A stretch of DNA of 64,000 nt from CAYNRA01 sp046296415. GTDB taxonomy: Bacteria; Bacteroidota; Bacteroidia; Cytophagales; Spirosomataceae. Under the pieces are notes generated by a model. That model worked only from the letters and a program-made list of their open reading frames with translations. It was not told the origin of the DNA and did not search any database. A program made the translations under genes and the position numbers. Shown here in pieces: positions 34,095 to 43,817 of this stretch. The DNA lies in NCBI GenBank assembly GCA_046296415.1, contig JBKBLN010000002.1:186001-250000 (forward strand), given 5' to 3'. Position 1 is the stretch's first letter. The number at the start of each line of letters is the position of its first letter.

Positions 34095-35165
34095 ATGTCC
34101 ACCGAAACCATCGCATTCGAAATCAAGCGTGTCAGCGAGAGTAGAATAAATCAGTTTGATCCGCAAAACATCGTATTTGGATCTTTGTTCACAGACCACA
34201 TGTTGGTTGCTGATTGCATTCAAGGTGTATGGCAAACGCCGCAAATCATACCTTTTGGGGATATGGCATTTAACCCTGCCTTAGCCTCCTTGCACTACGG
34301 ACAAGCCATTTTTGAGGGAATGAAAGCCTTTAAAAATGATGCTGGAGAGGTGTTACTTTTCCGTCCAGAGGAAAATTTCAAACGATTCAATATTTCTGCT
34401 GAGCGGATGTGTATGGCGCAGGTTCCAGAGGAAATCTTCCTCGGCGGATTGAAGGAACTTTTACGTTTGGATGCGGCCTGGGTACCTCAAGGAGAAGACA
34501 ACTCGTTGTATTTACGTCCATTCATGTTTTCATCAGACATGTATTTGGGCGTTCGACCTTCCCAAAACTACCGATTCATGATCATCATGTCGCCAGCGGG
34601 TAAATACTACTCGGTTCCACCTAAAGTGAAAGTCGAGAAAGAATACATTCGGGCTGCGAAAGGTGGTGTTGGATATGCTAAATGTGCCGGGAACTACGCA
34701 GCATCGTTGTATCCTGCCAAACTGGCTGCCGAACAAGGCTATACGCAGCTCTTGTGGACGGATGCCGCCGAACATGCCTATTTTGAAGAGTCCGGCACCA
34801 TGAATGTGATGTTCGTAAAGAATGGCACACTATTAACTCCTGCCACCTCGGATACCATTTTAAAAGGAATTACCCGGGACTCATTGTTGCAAATTGCACG
34901 GAACGAAGGTATTTCGGTTGAGGAAAGACGCATTTCGGTGCAAGAAATATTGGATGGAATCGAGTCCGGCGAAGTAACCGAGGCATTCGGTGTGGGCACG
35001 GCGGTGGTGATATCCCCCTTTGCCGCCATTGGTTCGGACGGAAAAGATTATACCCTGCCTACGCTAGGAGATCAAGCGGTTTCACTTCGATTGAAAAACG
35101 CCTTGGATGCCATTCGGACACAAAAAGTGGCCGATCCCTTTGGATGGGTAGTAAAAGTGGACTGA
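34095..35165 (+). CDS. ilvE: Branched-chain amino acid aminotransferase
   Basis: 356 residues, fold-type IV PLP enzyme of the class II BCAT type. Motifs: ASLHYGQAIFEGMKAF near residue 75, RPEENFKRFNISAERM, LYLRPFMFSSD, the PLP-lysine region GVGYAKCAGNYAASL (near residue 195), YFEESGTMNVMFV and ITRDSLLQIA, followed by VTEAFGVGTAVVISP. It performs the last step of Leu, Ile and Val synthesis and the first of their breakdown. Terminators on both sides make it monocistronic. Confidence 0.96.
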   Translation: MSTETIAFEIKRVSESRINQFDPQNIVFGSLFTDHMLVADCIQGVWQTPQIIPFGDMAFNPALASLHYGQAIFEGMKAFKNDAGEVLLFRPEENFKRFNISAERMCMAQVPEEIFLGGLKELLRLDAAWVPQGEDNSLYLRPFMFSSDMYLGVRPSQNYRFMIIMSPAGKYYSVPPKVKVEKEYIRAAKGGVGYAKCAGNYAASLYPAKLAAEQGYTQLLWTDAAEHAYFEESGTMNVMFVKNGTLLTPATSDTILKGITRDSLLQIARNEGISVEERRISVQEILDGIESGEVTEAFGVGTAVVISPFAAIGSDGKDYTLPTLGDQAVSLRLKNALDAIRTQKVADPFGWVVKVD

Positions 35166-35182
35166 TTACGTCAATTCCTGTA

Positions 35183-35216
35183 AAAAGAGACCCTTTGGAG
35201 AGGGTCTCTTTTTTTA
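35183..35216 (+). terminator. Terminator of ilvE
   Basis: Perfect 12-bp stem AAAAGAGACCCT / AGGGTCTCTTTT, followed by further T. Confidence 0.9.
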
Positions 35217-35333
35217 TGGCCATGGGAATAAGCCTCTTCCACCTTGGAATTATTTAAATAAATCTATTTTTAATACTAGACCAATCATATATTTCCAATT
35301 TTTTCTAATTTCGTTGGCTAAATTCCATGGGCC

Positions 35334-36698
35334 ATGCTTTTTACCACATACCCCTTTTTACTCTTTTTTCCGGTGGTTCTATGGATGTATTGGAAACTCC
35401 CACCCCACCGCATTTCCTTCCGAAATGCGTGGTTATTAATGGCAAGTTATTTCTTTTACGGTTTTGCCCACTGGCCTTGGCTCGGAATTTTGGGATTAAG
35501 TACACTTTTTAATTTTGTTTGGGGCCGACAATTGCCGAAAGCATCCCATAAGAAGCTAAGTTTAGGAGTGGGTGTGTCAGGCAACTTAGCTTTATTAGGG
35601 CTTTGCAAATACGGTGGAACCTGGTTTTCCTCTTGGCAATTGGAAAACACGTGGATTGTACCCTTGGGGGTTTCTTTCTTTACATTTCACGGCATTTCCT
35701 ATTTGGTGGACATATACCGAACCCATATTCAACCTGAAACCAATATCATTCATTTTGGTTTGTTCATGGCCTTTTTCCCGTTATTGGTAGCAGGGCCAAT
35801 AGAAAGAGCCTTTCACTTGCTCCCTCAAATTCGGGAGCGCAAATCCATCGACTTTGCTCGTTGGCGAGTCGGATTACACTTGATGATCTGGGGATTTATC
35901 AAAAAAATGGGTATTGCCGATGGTTTAGCGGAAACCGCTGACCTTATGTTTGGACAGTACCATCAGTTTCATGGCTATTCTCTCCTTTTGGGACTTGTGG
36001 CCTTTTCATTCCAAATTTATGCAGACTTTAGCGGTTACAGTGATATCGCACGCGGACTTGCACATTTTTTTGGTTTTAATTTGCTTTTAAATTTTCGCTT
36101 TCCGTATCGATCCGCCTCGATCTCGGAGTTTTGGAAAAGATGGCACATATCATTGTCCTCTTGGTTTCGGGATTATGTGTACATTCCCCTTGGGGGATCT
36201 CGGCATTCCGTCTGGCAAACCCAACGAAATATTGCGGTTGTGTTTATTTTATCTGGAATTTGGCATGGCACCACGCTCAATTTTGCTGTTTGGGGGCTTA
36301 TGCATGGGCTAGGTTATGCGATCTATCAACTGTATTCTCATGTTTCAAACCTCAATTTGCCTCGTTGGTTAGCTATTTTCCTCACCTGGTTGTTTGTTAC
36401 CTGGGGATGGCTGTTTTTCCGGGCAGAATCGCTGGGTCATGCCACTGCCTATTGGCATTATATGTGGCAAACCATTTGGGCAAATCCCGGGCAATGGGAT
36501 GGCTCAGGTAAATCCATCCTTTTCTTTTTATTTCCCTTGTTTGTTATGGAATGGTATCAAAAGAACCGTGCCGACGAGATCAATTTCCCCACCCATCGGG
36601 GAGCTAGATGGTTGCTCTACGGGGCAACAGGTCTTTGGATCGTCGGGACCATCGTATCAAATAGCCAAGCGCCCACCTTCATTTATTTCAATTTTTAA
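35334..36698 (+). CDS. MBOAT-family membrane O-acyltransferase (AlgI-like)
   Basis: 454 residues with about 10-12 membrane segments. AlgI/DltB signatures: VPLGVSFFTFHGISYLVDIYR, FFPLLVAGPIERAFHLLPQ, YADFSGYSDIARGLAHFFGF and SISEFWKRWHISLSSWFRDYVYIPLGGSR. The catalytic His lies in the segment SGIWHGTTLNFAVWGLMHG. Such enzymes move acetyl or similar groups across the inner membrane to a cell-surface polymer. It ends two bases before the next gene, an SGNH-like partner. The polymer acylated here is not identifiable since no polysaccharide cluster adjoins. Confidence 0.93.
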   Translation: MLFTTYPFLLFFPVVLWMYWKLPPHRISFRNAWLLMASYFFYGFAHWPWLGILGLSTLFNFVWGRQLPKASHKKLSLGVGVSGNLALLGLCKYGGTWFSSWQLENTWIVPLGVSFFTFHGISYLVDIYRTHIQPETNIIHFGLFMAFFPLLVAGPIERAFHLLPQIRERKSIDFARWRVGLHLMIWGFIKKMGIADGLAETADLMFGQYHQFHGYSLLLGLVAFSFQIYADFSGYSDIARGLAHFFGFNLLLNFRFPYRSASISEFWKRWHISLSSWFRDYVYIPLGGSRHSVWQTQRNIAVVFILSGIWHGTTLNFAVWGLMHGLGYAIYQLYSHVSNLNLPRWLAIFLTWLFVTWGWLFFRAESLGHATAYWHYMWQTIWANPGQWDGSGKSILFFLFPLFVMEWYQKNRADEINFPTHRGARWLLYGATGLWIVGTIVSNSQAPTFIYFNF

Positions 36699-36700
36699 CC

Positions 36701-37537
36701 ATGAAATACCTACGCACTTTTCTACTAAGTTGTGGTCTAATCTGGGTTTTGGGTTGGATTGGAAATTATCTTTTGTTTCAATATCGGTATCAGGTTGTCC
36801 TGAAATCGTTTCTTGCCCCCTCCACAAAACCTTATTTGCTCTTGGGGAGCTCTCGCCTTTATCATAATTTGGATCTACTGACCCTTCATGATTCGGTTCA
36901 AATCATGTCAAAGCCCAATTTATATGGTATGGACATCGCGCATATCCTACATAACATCGATCTTACACATTACCAAAAAATCATTCTAGAATACCAGCCG
37001 ATACATATTTCAGGAGAGAAAAACCAGGTGATGTTTTGGGACCCTACCCACATTTTCTTTTCCTTAAAATGGTGTTTTTCGGCTCAAGACTATATACAAA
37101 CTCTAGGAAATACTTTTCTGTGGCGACATCTTAAAGCGCAGTTTTCTGGATTCAAACTCCCCCCAAGGGTCCTTCAATGGCCTATGGGTACGTATCCTGA
37201 TTTGCAAAAAGCCGCCACTTGGGAAGTGAAAAAGTCTAGAGCTAATCCCCTGAGCGAATCGATGCGTTTTCCGGTAAGCTGCCCAAATCCTGCATTTTAC
37301 CAAGATTTACGTACCCAGATTCCACAACACATAGAGGTGATTCTGGTCTATCCATTTGGTCACCCCCAACGATTGAGTGCTTGTTCCATACCCAAAACCT
37401 TACCAATTTGGGATCTCAGTACGACCCACTATTCTCCTCATGATTTGTTCGACGACCGGCACTTGAATCCCCACGGAAGTAAAAAAATGACGGTATTATT
37501 CAATCGATTTGTAAATGAAAATACCCTATCAAATTAG
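36701..37537 (+). CDS. SGNH/DltD-like membrane-anchored partner of the MBOAT protein
   Basis: 278 residues: an N-terminal membrane anchor (about 6-27, TFLLSCGLIWVLGWIGNYLLF) and a periplasmic domain. GSSRLYHNLD near residue 47 supplies a GxSR-type nucleophile Ser, and the C-terminal DDRHLNPHGSKKMT provides a DxxH pair, together resembling the catalytic sites of AlgX/AlgJ/DltD-like SGNH proteins that accept acyl groups from an MBOAT partner. It is short for that group. It is cotranscribed with the MBOAT gene (2-base gap), and I infer that it completes the surface-polymer acylation step. Confidence 0.7.
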   Translation: MKYLRTFLLSCGLIWVLGWIGNYLLFQYRYQVVLKSFLAPSTKPYLLLGSSRLYHNLDLLTLHDSVQIMSKPNLYGMDIAHILHNIDLTHYQKIILEYQPIHISGEKNQVMFWDPTHIFFSLKWCFSAQDYIQTLGNTFLWRHLKAQFSGFKLPPRVLQWPMGTYPDLQKAATWEVKKSRANPLSESMRFPVSCPNPAFYQDLRTQIPQHIEVILVYPFGHPQRLSACSIPKTLPIWDLSTTHYSPHDLFDDRHLNPHGSKKMTVLFNRFVNENTLSN

Positions 37538-37815
37538 TATTTTTCTAAGGTTTTGTGCAGAACAACTTACCTAAATTCATACCCTCCTTGACTGTATTTA
37601 CCAATTCGCTCGACTTACAAATTGCTTGTTTACAATTCCTTAACATAACTTCTTATATTATTTAAAGGTAAACTTGGATAATATAAAGGGCTTTGGGTCA
37701 AATAAAAAAAAAAGAGGAAGTGGCTTTATTTTCATGGCAAAAAATGTCGAATTTTGGCGCGTTAAAGAGAAACCACGAATCTCAAACAAAAAATCCAATT
37801 AAAATCCCCATTTGT
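37538..37815 (+). promoter_or_regulatory. Leader region of the TonB receptor
   Basis: 278 bases of AT-rich DNA precede the receptor start. It must contain the promoter and a long 5' leader, but no convincing TTTG/TAnnTTTG pair or riboswitch fold was found. The frame is open from TTG 37693, but the sequence there is not signal-peptide like. Confidence 0.35.
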
Positions 37816-40800
37816 ATGATGAAAACGTCTACGCTGATGAGATTAGCTTCTGTGCTTTTCTTAAGCTTCGTGATGTCTATTTCGGTGATGGCACAGGTTA
37901 CCTCCTCTGCTATTAGCGGATTTGTCACCGACGCCAAGAAAGAAGCCTTACCCGGTGCAACTGTTGTTGCCGTGCACACTCCCTCTGGTACCAAATACGG
38001 TACAGTTACCAATACCGAGGGTCGGTACAATTTTCCTTCTGTTCGTGTCGGTGGTCCTTACAAGATCACCGTTTCTTTTGTAGGCTACCAAACCATCTCC
38101 AAGGATGGAGTTATTGCCAGCCTAGGTACTACTGCCAACGCGGATGTGGTTTTGAACGAAGAAGGCACTTCTTTAGATGAAATCATTGTTCGTTCCACCA
38201 AATCTGACATTTTCTCGTCGGATCGGACAGGTGCAGCTGCTTCGTTTGGAACATCTGCCATCAACAGCCTCCCCACCATTGGCCGGACGATCGATGACAT
38301 CACCAAGTACAATGCCTATTCAAATGGCCGGTCATTTGCCGGACAAGATAGCCGTTTCAATAATATTACCATCGATGGCTCGGTATTCAACAACGGTTTT
38401 GGATTGGGTTCCTCTGCTCAAGCTGGTGGCCGGACAGGTACCACGGCTGTTTCGTTGGATGCGATCGAAGAAATCCAAGTGAACATTGCTCCTTTTGATG
38501 TTCGTCAGTCAGGTTTTGCTGGTGCGGGTATCAACGCCGTCACTCGTTCCGGAACCAATACCTTCTCGGGATCTGCTTATCAGATCTTCCGAAATAGTGA
38601 TTTGATTGGTAAAAAAGCCAATGGCATTTCCTTGCCGACCATCAACGTTAACGAGCAGACTTATGGTGTTCGTTTGGGTGGGCCGATCATCAAGGATAAG
38701 CTATTCTTCTTCGTTAACTACGAGAACTTTACCTCCTCAACTCCCGCTTTGAACTGGGTAGCCAACCGGCCTGGAGCCACCGGAAACGTATCGCGTGTTT
38801 TAGCCTCCGATTTGGAAGATTTAGCTAATTTCATGCAAACGAACTTCAACTACAATATCGGAGCTATCGACAATTTTAATAATGAGATTGCCTCCCGTAA
38901 AGGTTTGATCCGTTTGGACTATAACATCAACAACAATCACAAATTATCGGTACGTTACACGGGCCATAATTCTTCTTCAGATGTGTTGATCAGTAACTCC
39001 AACTCATCCAACACAGCCGGTAACGGAAACCGGACCAACTCGGCGCTTGCTCTGTCAACTCAGAACTCAGGATATGTTATCCAAGATAATACGCGCTCCA
39101 TTGTTGCCGAATTAAACTCAACTTTTGGCTCTAAATTTGCCAACAATTTCATTGCGACGTATAACAAACAAATCGAAGACCGGGATCAAACCAATAACTT
39201 CCCGACCATCGATATCTTGCGTGAGGGATCTACTTATACTACCATTGGGATGGACCCATTCACCCCGAATAACAAGTTAAATTACTCGACCCTGAACTTC
39301 ACCAACAACTTAACCATTTTCGCCAACAAACATTTGTTGACATTTGGTTTGTCGTTTGAGCAATTCGTTTCGAACAACGTGTTCTTCCCTTCTTCGAATG
39401 GTGTGTACGTTTTCAACTCAATTCAGGATTTCAAAACTGCTGCTTTGGCCTACAAAGCCAACCCCAACTTAACCGTCTCTCCGGTGGTTATGCCTCGTTT
39501 CAACTACCGTTACTCGTTATTGCCTGGTGGAGTTGAGCCTTTGCAGCAACTTCGGGTAGCCACGTATTCAACTTATCTACAGGATGAATTCCAGGTGAAT
39601 CCTAAATTAAAATTAACCGGAGGCCTTCGTTTGGACATCTTTGATTACGACAATTCAACTTCTGAGTCGTTCTTCAACCCCATCGTTGCCGGTTTAACGT
39701 ACAAGGATGAAAACGGACAGAACTTACGTGTCAATACCGGTGCTTTCCCGAAAGCCCAGCTTTTAGTTTCTCCTCGTTTTGGATTTAACTACGATGTAAA
39801 AGGAGATAAAACAACCCAAGTTCGTGGGGGAACTGGTATCTTCGTTTCGCGTATTCCGCAAGTATTGGTATCTAACCAGCTAGGGAACAACGGTGTCAAC
39901 ACGGCCGTAATTAACGCAGTAAATACGACAGCCTATCCTTTCACTTTGGATCCTTCGGTTTACCGCCCTACCAATACCAACATCGCTAATCTGCCTCCTT
40001 ACGTAGTCAATGCTTCGGTAGAAGATTTGAGAAACCCAATGATTTGGAAGACCAATATCGCCATCGATCAGAAATTACCTTTCGGATTGATCGGTACTTT
40101 GGAAGGTATCTACAACAACAATATCCGGGCTTTGCGGTACATTGATGCCAACTTGAAAGATCCAACCACGACTTTCACAGGAGCTGATAACCGCGATCGT
40201 TTCCCTGCCTCTGGCCTGTCTGGTGCGGCTGTGAACCCAGCTCGTTTCCTTAATTCTGCTACCACCAACGTCTTCGTCTTAACCAATACAAATCAAGGAG
40301 ACTCGTACTCTTTGACGGCTAAATTGGAAAGACCAGCCGAAAAAGGATTGGGGGGTATGGTAGGTTATACATTTGCTAAAGCGCGGGATATTCAGGCGGT
40401 TGGATCCACTGTACAAGCCAACATCCCAACGGTACGTGGCCAAAATTTCCTTGACCTAGCATTGTCTGACAATGACTTGAGACATCGTTTTGTTGGATTT
40501 GCCAACTATACCTTAAACTATGGTGGCAAATTTGGTGGAGCTACAACCTTCACTCTGGGAACGGTGATCAACTCTGGATTTAGAACTTCCTATGTATTTG
40601 GTAATGATTTCAACGGTGATGGCCAAAACAACGACTTGATCTTTGTTCCGAACCGGGCATCTGACCTAACCTTCCTTCCATTGACCGTAGGTTCAGGCGC
40701 GAATGCGGTTACCTTTACCCCAGCTCAGCAAGCCGAAGCATTTGATATTTTCATCAATAATAATCCTTACTTAAGTACTCGTCGTGGTCAATACGCGGAA

Positions 40801-41151
40801 CGGAACGGAGCCTACTCACCAGGATTAGCCCGTTTTGATTTTACAGTAGAGCAAGATTTCTATGTAAAAGTGAAAAACTCACGCAATACCCTTCGTTTCC
40901 GTGCCGATATCTTGAATATTGGAAATATGTTGAATAACAAATGGGGTGTTGGCTGGGCTCCAACCAACTTGAACCCATTGAATGCCATCGTGGCTGCCAA
41001 TGGATCTGTTTCGTACCGGTTAGGTACTCAGGTTATTCGCAACGAGGCCGGCCAAAACCAAACCATTCTACTTCGTGATTCTTTCGTGAAAAGTATCACC
41101 GTCGGTAACGTTTGGCAAGGCCAGTTGAGTGTTCGTTACATCTTCAACTAA
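37816..41151 (+). CDS. Oar-like TonB-dependent outer-membrane receptor
   Basis: 1111 residues from ATG 37816. The upstream extension from TTG 37693 would bury the signal peptide MMKTSTLMRLASVLFLSF ... VMAQ and is rejected. After the signal come a carboxypeptidase-regulatory-like beta-sandwich (residues 30-115, ISGFVTDAKKEALPGATVV, PYKITVSFVGYQ), a plug domain (about 115-240, RTIDDITKYNAYSNG, SRFNNITIDGSVFNN, EIQVNIAPFDVRQSGF) and a large beta-barrel ending LSVRYIFN. It closely follows the Oar type. It presumably imports a peptide or other large substrate using TonB energy. Codon usage is strongly biased, indicating high expression. Monocistronic. Confidence 0.92.
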   Translation: MMKTSTLMRLASVLFLSFVMSISVMAQVTSSAISGFVTDAKKEALPGATVVAVHTPSGTKYGTVTNTEGRYNFPSVRVGGPYKITVSFVGYQTISKDGVIASLGTTANADVVLNEEGTSLDEIIVRSTKSDIFSSDRTGAAASFGTSAINSLPTIGRTIDDITKYNAYSNGRSFAGQDSRFNNITIDGSVFNNGFGLGSSAQAGGRTGTTAVSLDAIEEIQVNIAPFDVRQSGFAGAGINAVTRSGTNTFSGSAYQIFRNSDLIGKKANGISLPTINVNEQTYGVRLGGPIIKDKLFFFVNYENFTSSTPALNWVANRPGATGNVSRVLASDLEDLANFMQTNFNYNIGAIDNFNNEIASRKGLIRLDYNINNNHKLSVRYTGHNSSSDVLISNSNSSNTAGNGNRTNSALALSTQNSGYVIQDNTRSIVAELNSTFGSKFANNFIATYNKQIEDRDQTNNFPTIDILREGSTYTTIGMDPFTPNNKLNYSTLNFTNNLTIFANKHLLTFGLSFEQFVSNNVFFPSSNGVYVFNSIQDFKTAALAYKANPNLTVSPVVMPRFNYRYSLLPGGVEPLQQLRVATYSTYLQDEFQVNPKLKLTGGLRLDIFDYDNSTSESFFNPIVAGLTYKDENGQNLRVNTGAFPKAQLLVSPRFGFNYDVKGDKTTQVRGGTGIFVSRIPQVLVSNQLGNNGVNTAVINAVNTTAYPFTLDPSVYRPTNTNIANLPPYVVNASVEDLRNPMIWKTNIAIDQKLPFGLIGTLEGIYNNNIRALRYIDANLKDPTTTFTGADNRDRFPASGLSGAAVNPARFLNSATTNVFVLTNTNQGDSYSLTAKLERPAEKGLGGMVGYTFAKARDIQAVGSTVQANIPTVRGQNFLDLALSDNDLRHRFVGFANYTLNYGGKFGGATTFTLGTVINSGFRTSYVFGNDFNGDGQNNDLIFVPNRASDLTFLPLTVGSGANAVTFTPAQQAEAFDIFINNNPYLSTRRGQYAERNGAYSPGLARFDFTVEQDFYVKVKNSRNTLRFRADILNIGNMLNNKWGVGWAPTNLNPLNAIVAANGSVSYRLGTQVIRNEAGQNQTILLRDSFVKSITVGNVWQGQLSVRYIFN

Positions 41152-41166
41152 GACAAAATGAACCAC

Positions 41167-41199
41167 AAAAAAAGTCGACCAAATGGTCGACTTTTTTTG
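41167..41199 (+). terminator. Bidirectional terminator between TonB receptor and glyS
   Basis: A near-perfect palindrome of A7-GTCGACC and GGTCGAC-T7 ends both convergent genes. Confidence 0.9.
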
Positions 41200-41217
41200 T
41201 ATTCACAAGAATGAGAA

Positions 41218-42711
41218 TTAAATAGCTTCCAAAATCCTTTCGATCGACACGGCATGTCCGATTTTCTCTTTTAGATCAGAAATCGATACGCGCTCTTGCT
41301 CCATTGTATCGCGGTGGCGAATGGTAACCGTACCATCCTCCATGGTTTGATAATCAACTGCAATACAGAACGGTGTTCCGATGAGATCCTGACGAGTATA
41401 TCGTTTTCCAATGGCACCACCATCGTCATATACCGCTCGGAAACTTGACTTAAGACTTTGGGTAATTTCTTGCGCTTTTTCAGCCAACCCGTCTTTCTTC
41501 ACTAAAGGCAAAACTGCCACTTTTATAGGCGCTAGAGCCGGATGGAGCTTTAAGAACAACCTTTCTTTGATTTGGTCCCCCTCCCCAACTAGCTCTTTGG
41601 TATAGGCATGACATAAGGTAGCTAAGAACAGGCGATCGGCCCCAACAGAGGTTTCTACCACATACGGAATGTAATTTCCATAAGGCTTCCCATTTTCATC
41701 CAATTCCGGATCAAAGTATTGTTGCTTTTTCTTGGAAAGCTCTTGATGATTGCGAAGATCAAAATCAGTTCTCGAATGAATACCTTCAATTTCGCGAAAA
41801 CCAAATGGAAACTCAAATTCAATATCGACCGCCGCATTGGCATAATGAGCCAGTTTTTCGTGGTCATGGTAGCGTAATTTGGAAGCAGGCAAACCAATAG
41901 CCTGATGGAACTTGAGCCGAGTCGCTTTCCAATTTTCATACCAAGTCATCTCGGAACCAGGCCGCACAAAAAATTGCATTTCCATTTGTTCGAATTCTCG
42001 CATCCGGAAGGTAAATTGGCGTGCAACGATTTCATTTCGAAACGCTTTGCCTATTTGCGCGATTCCAAACGGCACTTTCATTCGGCCACTTTTCTGGACA
42101 TTCAAGAAATTCACAAAAATACCTTGTGCAGTTTCGGGCCGTAGGTAGATCAAACTTGAATCTTCTGCTACTGAGCCCACTTGCGTGGAAAACATCAGGT
42201 TAAACTGGCGCACCTCCGTCCAATTCCCTGTTTTCGAGATTGGACAGGTAATCTTTTGATCGATGATTAGCTGGCGCACACCCTCCAGGTCTTCAGCACC
42301 GAGCAATCGCCCCATTTCTTCCAATAAGGCTTTGGCCTCATCAAGTTTACCCTCCTTTTCCAATTCCTCTGCTTTACCTTCCAAAAGTTGGTCGGCACGG
42401 TAACGCTTTTTAGAATCTTTATTGTCGATCATCGGGTCATTAAATCCATCCACATGGCCTGAGGCCTTCCAAGTGAGTGGATGCATAAAAATGGCGGCGT
42501 CGATACCCACAATATTATCATGCAGCTGGGTCATGGCTTTCCACCAAGCCGACTTTAGGTTATTTTTCAGTTCAACTCCATTTTGTCCATAGTCATACAC
42601 CGCTTGTAACCCATCGTAAATTTCAGAGGATGGAAATACAAAACCATATTCCTTGGCATGGGCAATAATATCTTGCAGCGTGGTCGCTGGCGTCTGAGTG
42701 GATTCGCTCAT
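41218..42711 (-). CDS. glyS: Glycyl-tRNA synthetase, dimeric (eukaryote-like) type
   Basis: 497 residues, single-chain alpha-2 GlyRS of class II rather than the alpha/beta type. Motifs: YGFVFPSSEIYDGLQAVYDYGQNGVELKNN at the N-terminus, the motif 2 region FRNEIVARQFTFRMREFEQMEMQFFV, motif 3 VVETSVGADRLFLA, and a C-terminal anticodon-binding domain (APIKVAVLPLVKKDGLAEKA). A long insertion (residues 100-170) is usual for the family. ATG 42711 is 31 bases from a -7 box. Confidence 0.96.
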   Translation of the reverse strand: MSESTQTPATTLQDIIAHAKEYGFVFPSSEIYDGLQAVYDYGQNGVELKNNLKSAWWKAMTQLHDNIVGIDAAIFMHPLTWKASGHVDGFNDPMIDNKDSKKRYRADQLLEGKAEELEKEGKLDEAKALLEEMGRLLGAEDLEGVRQLIIDQKITCPISKTGNWTEVRQFNLMFSTQVGSVAEDSSLIYLRPETAQGIFVNFLNVQKSGRMKVPFGIAQIGKAFRNEIVARQFTFRMREFEQMEMQFFVRPGSEMTWYENWKATRLKFHQAIGLPASKLRYHDHEKLAHYANAAVDIEFEFPFGFREIEGIHSRTDFDLRNHQELSKKKQQYFDPELDENGKPYGNYIPYVVETSVGADRLFLATLCHAYTKELVGEGDQIKERLFLKLHPALAPIKVAVLPLVKKDGLAEKAQEITQSLKSSFRAVYDDGGAIGKRYTRQDLIGTPFCIAVDYQTMEDGTVTIRHRDTMEQERVSISDLKEKIGHAVSIERILEAI

Positions 42712-42741
42712 TCTTTTCGTACTGATTGCGTGTTAAAAAAA

Positions 42742-42749
42742 CAAAATTA
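42742..42749 (-). promoter_or_regulatory. -7 promoter box of glyS
   Basis: TAATTTTG on the minus strand fits TAnnTTTG and lies 31 bases before the start, giving glyS its own promoter after the upstream operon. Confidence 0.5.
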
Positions 42750-42787
42750 AGGAATCGCCTTCAAGTTTCCTTCGAATTTGATTGAAT

Positions 42788-43816
42788 TCAACCCCATAAA
42801 GGTGTTCCCTCCGTACAATTTTTACACATTTCGATGGAAGATCTAGCTCCTTGGAGTTTTTGACGAAAATCTTGATAGGCAACCGATTGCCAAACCTCAC
42901 CAAATGATTTTTCCGGAACTTGACCCATCACATGGTGGGCATCTTTATCAAAACAACAGGGTACTACCCGACCATCCCATGTAACCACACAAGAATGCCA
43001 CATTTTCCAACAATGATTCAACCATTTATTTTTGATGACGAATTTTCCGGGCGATACCTCTGCATACCGTGCATATCGATCTTGAGTAGGAATTAGAGGC
43101 GAGCCCTGTTCATAGTCATAGATTTGAGCGGTTTTTAATCGGACTTCGTCGACGCCAAGGGACTTGGCCAAACTTCGAACATCCTCTAACTGATGCTCAT
43201 TGGGACGAACCACCAAAAACTGAAAAATCACATGGGGGGTAGACGACTTTAGCGTTTTCTTCCAATGAATTATCCGGCGGGTACCTTCCAACACTTTATC
43301 CAAGTTGCCCCCTACTCGGTAAGCTTCGTAGGTTTCTTGGGTAGTACCGTCGATCGAAATAATTAATCGACTCAAACCCGATGCCACCGTCTTTTTCGCC
43401 ATGTCATCCGTTAAAAAATGGGCATTGGTGGAGGTTGCTGTGTATATCCCCTTGGCGCGAGCTTGGGAGACCATCGAGAGGAAGTCAGGGTGTAGGTAGG
43501 GTTCGCCTTGAAAGTAAAAGGTAAGATAGAATAGACTGTCTGCCAATTCATTGATCAGTTGGGAAAAAACAGGAACTGAGAGCATCCCAGTTGGCCGAGT
43601 AAACGAACGAAGCCCACTAGGACACTCCGGACAACGAAGATTACAAGAAGTGGTTGGCTCAATTGCCAGAGCCATGGGTAGGCCCCAGATCTGACTAGAA
43701 TTTCCCCAGCGACTCCGAACATAGCTGATAACGATCTTACTTGCATTCCATAACCGAGAAATTCGGAGAGTTTTGAGGAATTGAAAATAGTCCTGCAAGG
43801 AAGTTAAACTGACCAT
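42788..43816 (-). CDS. Radical SAM / SPASM domain protein
   Basis: 342 residues. The radical-SAM motif CNLRCPEC (C58, C62, C65) binds the 4Fe-4S/SAM centre; the TIM-barrel strands YLTFYFQGEPYLHP, YTATSTNAHFL and RLIISIDGTTQETYEAYR follow. The C-terminus is a SPASM-type domain with CWKMWHSCVVTWDGRVVPCCFDK and MCKNCTEG, able to hold a second cluster. Such enzymes typically modify peptides or proteins. No obvious precursor peptide gene adjoins. It is last in the rbfA operon, with a one-base gap after the M1 peptidase gene. Confidence 0.9.
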   Translation of the reverse strand: MVSLTSLQDYFQFLKTLRISRLWNASKIVISYVRSRWGNSSQIWGLPMALAIEPTTSCNLRCPECPSGLRSFTRPTGMLSVPVFSQLINELADSLFYLTFYFQGEPYLHPDFLSMVSQARAKGIYTATSTNAHFLTDDMAKKTVASGLSRLIISIDGTTQETYEAYRVGGNLDKVLEGTRRIIHWKKTLKSSTPHVIFQFLVVRPNEHQLEDVRSLAKSLGVDEVRLKTAQIYDYEQGSPLIPTQDRYARYAEVSPGKFVIKNKWLNHCWKMWHSCVVTWDGRVVPCCFDKDAHHVMGQVPEKSFGEVWQSVAYQDFRQKLQGARSSIEMCKNCTEGTPLWG

Positions 43817-43817
43817 T

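Noticed and set aside
35327..35512. 61-codon ORF overlapping the start of the MBOAT gene
   Set aside because: Out of frame with a well-conserved membrane acyltransferase and without any recognisable sequence.
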